From assembly GCF_001905795.1 (NCBI RefSeq), contig NZ_LIXJ01000018.1:1-64000 (forward strand): 64,000 nt of DNA. Direction: 5' to 3'. The stretch's first letter is position 1. Each line of letters begins with the position of its first letter. Shown here in pieces: positions 1 through 8,600 of the stretch. Position numbers and translations under genes: made by a program. This DNA is from Streptomyces sp. CB01580 (lineage in GTDB: Bacteria > Actinomycetota > Actinomycetes > Streptomycetales > Streptomycetaceae). Under the pieces are notes generated by a model that was not told the DNA's origin, did no database searches, and was given only the letters and a program-made list of their open reading frames with translations.

Positions 1-1
1 C

Positions 2-151
2 CCGACCATCGACCACAAGACGGCGAGCCCGGTCATCCCCGCCTACACCCCACCCGACGCCGACCCCACCGACCTCCTCTCCACCCCCTACGAAGCCCTC
101 TGGCTGATCACAGGCCCTAGGTGGCGTTATCGCGAGGAAAGAGACGGGTGA
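2..151 (+). pseudogene. C-terminal fragment of unrecognised protein (open at window edge)
   Basis: An open frame enters from the left edge and ends at TGA 149-151. It encodes about 49 residues, proline- and aspartate-rich at first and ending LWLITGPRWRYREERDG. I do not recognise the family. It may be the true C-terminus of a gene that starts outside the window or a broken piece, because the next 600 bases are clearly gene debris. No domain, signal or membrane segment is visible. Confidence 0.35.
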
Positions 152-190
152 GTACAGTCAGCCTGTTTGGGTCGCCAACGTCACTGATCC

Positions 191-510
191 GTGCCGCTTG
201 CGTTGGAGGCTTCTCGCGCCTTCAGCCACGCCGCCCGTTGGCCGTCCGAGAATAAGGGCGAGGCGATATCTGCCTTCGACGACCCGTTCTGGCGCCGGTA
301 CTACTACGGCCACGGCTGGCTGCAGGACATGATCGACGGCGCGCGGGACATGGCCAAGGCCCTCGGCCAGTACGCCGACGTTGTCCACAAGGCCGTCAAG
401 CACCTCGAACAATGAGCTGGAGATCATCGGCGCCACCATCGTCGCCGGAACCGCCCTCGCGGTCCTCACGCTCGGCATCTCAGAAGTCGCCGCAGCCGCC
501 ACCCACGTAC
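191..510 (+). pseudogene. Frameshifted remnant of a WXG100-like / type VII-secreted polymorphic toxin N-terminus
   Basis: From GTG 191 a 74-residue frame contains FWRRYYYGHGWLQDMIDG and then DMAKALGQYADVVHKAVKHLE. This helical style is typical of the N-terminal part of Streptomyces polymorphic toxins and WXG100-like proteins. The frame stops at 413-415. The natural continuation, with LEIIGATIVAGTALAVLTLG (a hydrophobic segment), is read in the next frame from about position 415, so one frameshift separates the halves. Homology-like sequence fades by about 510 and no toxin domain follows. The gene is dead. The family call rests on sequence style, not on a search. Confidence 0.5.
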
Positions 511-517
511 CGGGCCG

Positions 518-763
518 TCAACAGTCCCGGCCGAGCAGCTCCATGGACTCGAACAGCGGGAGTTCGATCGTCCGGCCGGTGACCGCGCCCCGGACAGGCG
601 CCTGGGCCTTGCCCAGCTTGAGGCTGTGCTTCTCGCCGACGGCGAGCAGGACGGCCTTCAGGTCGTCCGCCTTCCAGTCCGCGACGGTGGCCAGCTCGGC
701 ACGGGCGTCGGGCAGTACATGCGGCCGGCCGACGATCCGAGTGTATCCCTGACCGTTACAGGG
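518..763 (-). pseudogene. C-terminal fragment of glutamyl-tRNA synthetase (GltX-like)
   Basis: On the minus strand an open frame runs from just after the methyltransferase stop to TGA 520-518, with no ATG or GTG start of its own. It reads VADWKADDLKAVLLAVGEKH, then KAQAPVRGAVTGR and finally PLFESMELLGRD before the stop. The last two motifs are the signature of the anticodon-binding domain at the C-terminus of bacterial GltX. The catalytic Rossmann domain (HIGH and KMSKS motifs) is absent, so this is a relic of at most about 80 codons. It probably arrived by recombination. It directly abuts the methyltransferase gene and may be co-transcribed with it. Confidence 0.6.
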
Positions 764-2032
764 TCAGCAGGCGAGGTCTACAGCAGAGGCAGCGAAGTCG
801 TCATCAAGCTGCCGGGACGCGTCGTCCTTCACCTGCAGAACGTCAGCGTCGAAGAGCATGGAGGCCAGCGCCTCGGTCAGGGGTGGGGGTACGGCGTTGC
901 CGATGATGACCTGAACCTCGGTGCGAGTCAGCTCGTAGCGAGGCTTGACCCTCTCGTCGACGAACTTGAAGTAGTCCGGGAAGCCCTGGATGCGCGCGGC
1001 CTCGTGGGCGGTCAGACATCGAGGAACAGCAGGGTGGACGAAGCGTCCGCGACCCATCGTTGCAAATCCGCTGGTAATGGTCTGAGACGGACGATCCCAC
1101 CATAGACGGCCATACATGGCGGTGTAATTGTGCTCGCCCCGGTGGCACTCGGGGCGCTCTTCGTTCGGTAGATTGTGCTCGTCATTCTCGAAGAGGTACT
1201 TCATGCGTCGCTGGTTGTCCGCGTTGGGTACGGCAGCTTCATCGAAGAATGACTTGGCGGAAACGTCGAGCAGGTCGCCGATCGCCCAACGCAGATCACG
1301 CGGTGCGGCATTGTGGTTTTCGATCTTCAGCAGGTCGGCAGCCGAGAAGCCAAATGGCAATGCGTCCTCGCGGACGGCCAGCAATATGTGGCGCTTGCGT
1401 GTCTGAGCGACCCCGAGCTTGAGTAGGTCGATACGACTGGTGGCAACCTCGTATCCGAGCTTCTTGAGGTGAACGATGGCGCGGGAGACCACCTGCTGCT
1501 TGTCATTGACAACGGCCAGCACGTTCTCGATGACGACTGCGCTGGGGCGCAGGACCTCTGCGGCACGAGCCATGCGCAGGTATAGCCGGTTCTTGGGGTC
1601 ATCGCGACGGGTGTGGTTGTTGAGGTTGCTGTGCCCCTGGCAAGGTGGCCCTCCGATCAGGAGATCCACCTCGCCCACCGTCGTGAGGGTTTTGTCCTCC
1701 TGAGCGGTCAACGGGGCGCCGAGGTCACCATCGAAGAAGGACTCAACGGTTCCCTGTTGGACGTTGGCCTTGGGGAAATTGGCCTTGAAGACCTTGGTGG
1801 GAGCCGCCTCGAAATCAACCGCGAGACGAACATCGAGCGAGACGCCATGCTTGTGTGCCGCCTGGGCGATACCGAGGGTGAGGCCACCGCAGCCGGCGAA
1901 GAGGTCCACGACTCGTAGGGAGCCTTCGCCCTCCTCAAATTTCGGCCGCCGCTTGGCCCGCAAGGGGTGTCGCTCACCCACGTGTGACCCCCATCTGCAC
2001 TTGCTTGTAGAACCGGCGGAACGAGCGGTCAT
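764..2032 (-). CDS. dcm: DNA (cytosine-5-)-methyltransferase
   Basis: This gene methylates C5 of cytosine within an unknown DNA target, using S-adenosylmethionine. Of 422 residues, motif I is DLFAGCGGLTLG (about 43-54). Motif IV is GGPPCQGHS with catalytic Cys131, followed by ENV (motif VI), the ARIQGFP region and IGNAVPPPL (motif X) near the C-terminus. The order and length are those of a complete M.HpaII-type enzyme. The first 35 residues are not conserved-looking and no good ribosome site precedes ATG 2032, so the true start may be internal. It is divergent from the F-G-H operon and shares a 379-bp control region with it. With vsr at the far end it brackets that operon. It could protect self DNA from F-G-H or simply be a companion enzyme. 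Confidence 0.9.
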   Translation of the reverse strand: MTARSAGSTSKCRWGSHVGERHPLRAKRRPKFEEGEGSLRVVDLFAGCGGLTLGIAQAAHKHGVSLDVRLAVDFEAAPTKVFKANFPKANVQQGTVESFFDGDLGAPLTAQEDKTLTTVGEVDLLIGGPPCQGHSNLNNHTRRDDPKNRLYLRMARAAEVLRPSAVVIENVLAVVNDKQQVVSRAIVHLKKLGYEVATSRIDLLKLGVAQTRKRHILLAVREDALPFGFSAADLLKIENHNAAPRDLRWAIGDLLDVSAKSFFDEAAVPNADNQRRMKYLFENDEHNLPNEERPECHRGEHNYTAMYGRLWWDRPSQTITSGFATMGRGRFVHPAVPRCLTAHEAARIQGFPDYFKFVDERVKPRYELTRTEVQVIIGNAVPPPLTEALASMLFDADVLQVKDDASRQLDDDFAASAVDLAC

Positions 2033-2411
2033 CGTACTCGATCAAGGGTGATCACGCGCTGCAGACCGGTACCTACGCACCGTCTGACGTGCCGATCACG
2101 ACGGTTCTGCGACCTACCCTCCGGCATGCGCCGCCCCCTGAACGAGCTCGTCAACGACGACCACCCTGCGCCCCCCGCTGCTACCGCGGTGTCTCCAAGG
2201 CCGACGGCCCGCACTTCCCGGAAGTGAGCGTAGTCAACACCGAGCGCTGCAGAGCCGAGCGGGGTGATCACCGAATCTCAACGCCCGCGGCACAGTCACG
2301 CGCTGTCGGGCACAGGCAGTTTCACGCCTAGTCGCGGCATTTGATCTACCGTCAGGCTCACTGGCAGCTAAAATTCTGCAGCTCCCGGCTCGTTCGACGA
2401 AGGACAGCAGC
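2033..2411. promoter_or_regulatory. Divergent control region between methyltransferase and F-G-H operon
   Basis: This 379-bp gap separates divergent genes and should hold both promoters. On the plus strand TAAAAT at 2369-2374 is a good -10-like hexamer about 38 bp before the F gene. TTGATC at 2341-2346 lies too far upstream (22-bp spacer) to be a convincing -35. AAGGA at 2400-2404 is the likely ribosome site for ATG 2412. The short word GGTGATCAC occurs near both ends (about 2046 and 2263). No conserved ORF is apparent. Confidence 0.4.
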
Positions 2412-4238
2412 ATGCCGCTAGAGGTCAACAAACACGTCCAACGGATACGTCGCTACCAGCCGTTCGACGTCGACACCTCTGAGATGGTCTACGAGCGGGC
2501 AGACTGGACACAGCCACAGTTCCCCGTCGTGACGCTGGATTACCTGCTGAACGCCATCGAGCGACAGACCACGAAGACCGTCGTCCTCACCGGAGACGCT
2601 GGGCACGGCAAGACGAGCCTGTGCGCCAGCCTACTAGCCGCACTACGGTCCGATGGTGAGCCGATCACACCAGATGTCCGGAAGGCAGTCTTCCTTGAGC
2701 TGTCCGAGGCGGAAGGCGCCCGCCCTGTCGGCCGGACCCGTAGTGGACGCCCGCTGTACATCCTCAGCGATCTCAGCGAGCTCAGCCCCCAGGCCGGCGC
2801 TCACAAGCTCGTGGAGCTTCTTGACCCTCCGGATGAAGGCATCGCGATCATCTGCGCGAACGAGGGGCAACTGCGCAAGTGCGTCGCCGAAGATGACAAC
2901 CCTGGTAAAGGTGGCACGGGGCGCGCCAAGGTTCTGGTGCAGACCCTCACGGAAGGCATAGTTCGCGGGCAGGTCAGCGACCCCGATGGCGCAGTCACCG
3001 TCATTAACCTCAACTACCAGTCCGTAGCCACCGACAACTCCAACGGTGGGCTCATCTCGTGGGTCCTGAAGCAGTGGACAACGACTCAATGGTCGCGGTG
3101 GAAGCCGTGCGAGACCTGTGATGCACGGGAGGTCTGCCCGATCCTGTCCAACCGCAAGGAACTGAACGATCCCACCCACGGGCCTCAGCGCCGGGCCGCG
3201 ATCCGGGACATGTTCGCCGCGGCCGAGCGGACCGGGGCCGTAATCACGACACGGCAGGCGCTTTCGGTGACCAGTTACATGCTCACCGGCGGCCTGTCTT
3301 GCGAGGACGTCCACGCCAAGTACCAGCGGTCGCATTCGAACCGGTTGTGGCAGGCTCCCCACTTGTACCACCAGGCGCTCTTCGGCGACCGGTTGAGCCA
3401 GCAACAGCGTCATCTGGTTCCTGCCTTCTTCGCGCTACGGAAGCTGGACCCAGGCAGGGTCTCCCGTCGCCAGGTCGACGACCGACTAGACCCAGACATG
3501 GCAGGCGACTTCCCTCCCGCGGACGCCAGCAGCTACCTGCAGAAGGTTCGCACGAATCGGGACGCCCAGAAGCAGGCCGAACAATTGCGGGGTGTGTACA
3601 CGTTCCTGCGACGAGCCGATTTCTTCAACAGCGACGACGACAAGGACCGCTTCGCCCGCATGGGCTTGCAAGCCGGCGACGACTTTGTGCGTGTCCAGGA
3701 CAAGAGCCGGGACCCGGCAGACACCAGAGTACGAGACGGTTTCCTCAAGGGCCTGGAGGCGGTCCAGGGCATCCACCGGGCAGCAAGCAACCCTGACTTC
3801 TTCGTGCTTGACCCCGCCTTCTTCACACACCGTGCCCGCGCGGCCGTGATCTCCCGGCGAGTGCCCAGCAAGGGCGTTGAGGTGGTCGACCAGGTCACCC
3901 AGTGGCAAAGGGAAGCCGGCACGAGCGCCACCCCCGAGATGCGGAACGCCGTCGAGTGGCTCAACCGGGCCATCTACATCCGGATCCCGTCCGTCGCCTC
4001 TGACCAGGACGTAGTCTCGGTGGAAGCAGACCTTCTGCGCTTCGAGTTGTTGACACGGTGGGCCGCGGGCCTGCGTAGCGAGGTGCAGCACGAGGCAGAG
4101 ATCCGCGGCCTGAGCGGGTCCCTGGCTGAGCTGGCTGACTCGTCGAACCAGGACGACGAGATCCAGGTACTGGTGGGCAACGTCATGCGAAAGCTCATGA
4201 TTGACGTCGGCGACAAGATCAGGTCGGTGCGTGCGTAA
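2412..4238 (+). CDS. P-loop ATPase resembling DptF/DndF (first gene of F-G-H restriction-like module)
   Basis: This is a 608-residue cytoplasmic protein. It has a clear Walker A, GDAGHGKT at residues 61-68, and a hydrophobic strand ending in Asp, LYILSDLSEL (about 115-124), a possible Walker B. A CxxC-x5-CP cluster (Cys233, Cys236, Cys242) may bind zinc. DptF/DndF of phosphorothioation-dependent restriction is a P-loop protein of similar size placed upstream of G and H, and size, motif position and gene order fit. The sequence is otherwise unfamiliar, so equivalence is inferred from context. The next gene starts inside the stop codon (TAATG), indicating translational coupling. A STAND-like NTPase of a different anti-phage system is the main alternative. 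Confidence 0.6.
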   Translation: MPLEVNKHVQRIRRYQPFDVDTSEMVYERADWTQPQFPVVTLDYLLNAIERQTTKTVVLTGDAGHGKTSLCASLLAALRSDGEPITPDVRKAVFLELSEAEGARPVGRTRSGRPLYILSDLSELSPQAGAHKLVELLDPPDEGIAIICANEGQLRKCVAEDDNPGKGGTGRAKVLVQTLTEGIVRGQVSDPDGAVTVINLNYQSVATDNSNGGLISWVLKQWTTTQWSRWKPCETCDAREVCPILSNRKELNDPTHGPQRRAAIRDMFAAAERTGAVITTRQALSVTSYMLTGGLSCEDVHAKYQRSHSNRLWQAPHLYHQALFGDRLSQQQRHLVPAFFALRKLDPGRVSRRQVDDRLDPDMAGDFPPADASSYLQKVRTNRDAQKQAEQLRGVYTFLRRADFFNSDDDKDRFARMGLQAGDDFVRVQDKSRDPADTRVRDGFLKGLEAVQGIHRAASNPDFFVLDPAFFTHRARAAVISRRVPSKGVEVVDQVTQWQREAGTSATPEMRNAVEWLNRAIYIRIPSVASDQDVVSVEADLLRFELLTRWAAGLRSEVQHEAEIRGLSGSLAELADSSNQDDEIQVLVGNVMRKLMIDVGDKIRSVRA

Positions 4239-5683
4239 TGGCTGATCGTTCCAAGGCCGAGGTCGTGCTTCGCCTCTTCGGGGTGAATCTCGAACAGCAG
4301 GGCCGCGGGTTCTACGTCCCGCTTGAGATGCTCGCGATTGCCCGTGGCGTCTACCTGGCGCACCAGGAAGACCCAGAAAAGTTCGCAGGACTCCTGGATA
4401 ACAGACCCGATACGTTTTACAAGAGGACCTCGCACGACCTGGCCCGGCGGATCGCGACCAAAGCTCGCATAGTTGAGGGCGAGGAGGAACTCGGCAAGGC
4501 CGTCGAGCTGGACTCTCCCGAGACGCTGGAAACACTTCACGCCCTGTTCTCGTCCTTGTTGGTTGAGATCCCCGGGCGTCGTAGCCAGCCCAGTTGGTTC
4601 GGCGCACACATCTATCCGTTCGTCGGTGAGCTCATCCACTACGACGCAGTCGAACGACGAGTCAAGCAAATCGATTCCAAGAAGGGCGCGAAGAAGCGTA
4701 AGCAGGCCAGCAAAGTTGCCGCCGGCATCAACGCTCCGAGTATCGAGCGCTATCTCTACCGCGGTGCTGGGAGTTGGGCCTACAAAGTCCTTCGTATCGA
4801 CCCCGATCCTGTCCGCAAGGAAGCGACCCGACAGGGCATGTGCGACCTCGTGGAGGACAGCGGAACCCCGTTGGGCAACCTTGCCAAGGCCCTCAGTGCG
4901 CACGACTTCGACTACGACGAAGCGCCCGTTGAGGGTTCAGACGCAGGAATCGAGCTGCATGAGGACCTCAGCCCGTGGCCCGATCTGTTGCGGGAAGGGA
5001 CCCGAAACATCGTCACTCGGACGGCTACGGTCCCCAGGGCCAAGCGTACTGAGAGCCTCATGCACTGGGTCCCCTACTGCTTGGCACGCCACCAGCTGCA
5101 CCTCGCACGCACCAAGCTCCGTGCCACCAACCGCGAGTCGATCCTGTTGGACTTCGGTAACGAGGCAACCCCTCTGCGCAGGGAATCGCAGAAGAACCTT
5201 GCTGGATTCCGCAACGACATCGTCAAAGCGATCAATGTCCAGGCTCAGGTAATGATCGACGAAATCGAAGAGGAAGGCGATGAGGAAAAGAAGCGCCGCT
5301 ACGGGAGATTCACGAAGGAAGGCGGCACTGCGGTCGCCTCACCCCGAGCGTTCTTCAGCGAGACCCTCGCTGCTGTCGGAGCGCTGAACGCGACGGCCGG
5401 GCGCCGACACTTCACCATGAAGCCCCCGATGCTCGAGGCTCTGGTCTCTGCCACCGTCGCGCAGGACGCGGAGATGGAGTTCGACAAGTTCTGCACGCTG
5501 CTGTACGAGAAGTATGGGCTTGTGATGGAGGACAAGGTCGCGGCAGCGAGCCCGTTGGCCTACGAGGTCGACCCTTCGGTCCTTGACCACAACGGCAAGG
5601 CGTTTCGGGAGAAGCTCGCCGCTATTGGCCTGCTCACTCAATATTCAGATGCAACCAGCATGGTTCGAGGGGAGCCCCGGTGA
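4238..5683 (+). CDS. Hypothetical protein in the DptG/DndG position of the F-G-H module
   Basis: This 481-residue soluble protein has no nucleotide-binding or nuclease motif that I can see. It has a basic patch around residues 145-158 (KKGAKKRKQ) and a charged helical stretch near 350 (IEEEGDEEKKRRYG). The C-terminus, from about residue 440, resembles a small winged-helix-like end (FREKLAAIGLLTQYSDATS). It overlaps F by one base and H by four (GTGA), so the three are almost certainly made together and act as one complex. In phosphorothioation restriction the middle gene, DptG (about 440 aa), is likewise featureless. Assignment rests on position and size only. Confidence 0.5.
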   Translation: MADRSKAEVVLRLFGVNLEQQGRGFYVPLEMLAIARGVYLAHQEDPEKFAGLLDNRPDTFYKRTSHDLARRIATKARIVEGEEELGKAVELDSPETLETLHALFSSLLVEIPGRRSQPSWFGAHIYPFVGELIHYDAVERRVKQIDSKKGAKKRKQASKVAAGINAPSIERYLYRGAGSWAYKVLRIDPDPVRKEATRQGMCDLVEDSGTPLGNLAKALSAHDFDYDEAPVEGSDAGIELHEDLSPWPDLLREGTRNIVTRTATVPRAKRTESLMHWVPYCLARHQLHLARTKLRATNRESILLDFGNEATPLRRESQKNLAGFRNDIVKAINVQAQVMIDEIEEEGDEEKKRRYGRFTKEGGTAVASPRAFFSETLAAVGALNATAGRRHFTMKPPMLEALVSATVAQDAEMEFDKFCTLLYEKYGLVMEDKVAAASPLAYEVDPSVLDHNGKAFREKLAAIGLLTQYSDATSMVRGEPR

Positions 5684-8600
5684 CCAACAGCAGCATCCGA
5701 GCGCTCGGTCGGTTCGTCGCCGACGAAGCGCTCCGCAAGGTCACTGAGGCCAATGGAGCCCGAGCCGTCCTACGGGTCAGCGGCTTCGACCGGCCGACCG
5801 TTGCTGAGGCTCTCCGTCGCACTGCCCAGCAGCTGTTGGGCTCGCCGGACCGTCAGGTTGTTGTCAAGGTCGGCACCTCGGAGCCAATCGAAGGTGTACC
5901 CGCCGAATACCTGTTGGGTCCGCAGGACCAGCTGACCAAGTGGCGCAATTCAGGTCAGGGCAAGGCGGTGTTGCTCTTCGAGTGGGGGCAGTCGCCGGAC
6001 GCACAGGGGTTGGCGGCCATGAACGCCCTGAACGATGCCACGATCCTGGGCAACTACCGCGACTCCTCCGGTGAGCGCGGGTTCGACAGATTCATGGCGG
6101 AGGCATGGCGGGAAGCGGGGGGCATCGGCACTGTTCCAGCCGCGATGGGCACCGTTCTGCCGGAGATCTGGGGTGCCGTCACCGATGAGGAGCCCCGGTC
6201 CTTGCATCGCTGGGCTGCCTTCCTAGTCGACACTGCGCAGAAGGTCGCAGCAACTCAGGTCCGCACCCCTGACGTGGTCTACCCGGAGGTCTCTGCTGCC
6301 CTGCCGGCTCTTGACCTCTTCCCAGACCGAGGACTCTTCATCAAGCCCGCCGCGCTGCCCACCCGGATCAAGAAGAACGTCTCGGTCAGTGCCTTCAAGC
6401 AGCCCACGGGCAAGGAGATCACCGAGGACGACCTGATAGACCGCATAAGCGCGACCGAGTTCAGCGAGGAGTCCCTGGACCACATCGGTACGGACTCCGA
6501 GACTGCCAAGGCACTCATGCGCAGCCTCGTACTCAACCTCAATCGCAGTGGCTCCACCCCGCAGGATTCTCGTCAGCTGCGCCGTGAGCAGGACCTGACC
6601 CTCTGGCTGGAAGTCTTCGAGCAAAAGTCCAAGAAGATCGGCCTGGGCCAGCAGGTCCGGCAGGAGATCGAGAAGGCCGACTCAGATCGGGTCGACGAGT
6701 TCGACGCCATGGTGATCGAAGATGCACTCGACCTCGGAGATCAGGAAGCCGCACAGCGCTTCCTTGACGAGGCTCCTATCGGCGGGGCGGAACCGCTGGC
6801 CGACCTGCTGTCCAAGCGGTCGCGCCGCAAGGTCGAGAAGCTTGCCTTTCCGGACTCTCAGTTCGTCCAGGACCCACTGCGTGCCCTGCTGCGCGAGCTG
6901 ACCTACTTCTCCGATGAAGAGGAAGGCTCCGTCGTCGTCGGGCTTGAAGGCAACCAGGAAGCCGGACGGTGGAGCCGCTGGCTGTTTGCTTTCCTGTATG
7001 CCAACACCCTGGATGACGTCGGGGAATCCACCGGTCTTCGCCTGACTCTGGACGTCAAGAATTGCCTGTTGGACCTGACCAAGCCGCCCCTTCCGGAGGA
7101 GGACGAGCCGTTCGACCCGAACACGGAGTGGGCCCCGCTGCGCATCCTGGTTGAGATGGACGGCGCCCAGCGCCGCTTTCGCTGGGACCCTCTTGGCATC
7201 CCGGGGCAGATCGCCCTTGCAGCCCTCATCCACGGCTGGCGAACTCCCCCTGGCCATGCCAGCAAGCTGACCTTCGACACCTTCCTCGAGAAGTTCAATG
7301 ACCCCCGGCAGTGGCAGGCCGACGAGCCCTTGCCTGACTCTGCATCACAGTTTGCCAGCCAGCTGGAGCGCCTCAGGCTTGAGCATTTCAGCCGGTTCTG
7401 CAACGGTCTTGACGCTGGGAAGATCAACGATTACGTACGCGAGTGGGAAGGCGTGCTCCGCGAAGCTCGCACCACCCTGGTTCCCGACAACGCTCCGAAC
7501 GCTGACCTTGAGGCTGTCGTCCTGACCGATGTCGTAGGGCTGGCCGACCACCGCATGATGATGCTGGCCACTCACCCGCTGAAGCTGCGCTGGCTGGCAA
7601 AGAACTACGAGGAGGCTGCTGACAGCATCGTGACCGCCCTGAACAAGGAGGGAGGTCTGAGCCTCAACCAGGAAAACGATGAGCTCTTCTTCGATGCCAT
7701 CGACCGTATCTCCCCACATGGGACACCGGCGGTCCTCGTTGGTCCCGGCGGCACGATTGCCATTCCGATGCGGGAATCGGCCGGGCACGAGGAGTACGCA
7801 CCGGTCCGCTACGGCGGAAACGAGTCCAAGGACTGGCTCTCCAGCGTCGACGAGACCGCGATCGACGAGATGGTCCGCGTCATCACCGACTACCTGACGA
7901 CATACCCCCACAAGCTTGATGGGCTGCGCGTACTGCTTCTGGACCGCAACGGCGACCCTGTCCTGCCGATGCGCGTGGCCAAGCAGATGCGGGCCAAGAA
8001 CCCTCGTCTGAAAGTCGATCTGGTTGTACTGGCTCCGCAGGCCACCCACCACGAGATCATCCAGGGTTTCGACCTGCAGTTCTCCGGTGCAGAGATGTCC
8101 GACGACAGCTTCCTGCCCGACGTCCAACTGATCCTTAAAGCATGGGAGCCCGACCAGGAAGCAGATCTGTCAGGACTGGAGGACACCGTCGACCTCGCTC
8201 TGGCGCCAGCACTGTTCGGCACGCAGACGAGCATGAAGGAGAGCACCAAGAAGGTGTCCTTGACGGGTTCCTTCAACCCGTGGAAGCACGCCGCCTCACA
8301 CAACCTGGCTCAGACCAGCCAGAACGTCGTGAGAGCGCTGTTGCCTGAGACCGCCGACGAGACTCTTGAGTCCTGGTCGACCTTGTGCGTTCGCTACGAC
8401 CGCCGTTCCCCGGTCTCCCGGGAAAGTGTCGACGGCATCGACTACTTCGAGATGCAGGTGCAGTTCGACCAGCACCAAGACCTGTTCGAGACCCTGCACC
8501 GTGTGGCCCACTGGGTCGTCACTCTCGATAGCTTCATCGGCCGTGAGCAGATCGACGCCTTGCGCAACCGCCCTGACGTCATCCTCGTCAAGCCCAGCGT

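Noticed and set aside
2089..2331. Small ORFs within the divergent control region 2,033-2,411
   Set aside because: The translation is Arg/Pro-rich and unlike any family, it overlaps the likely promoters, and no ribosome site is seen.
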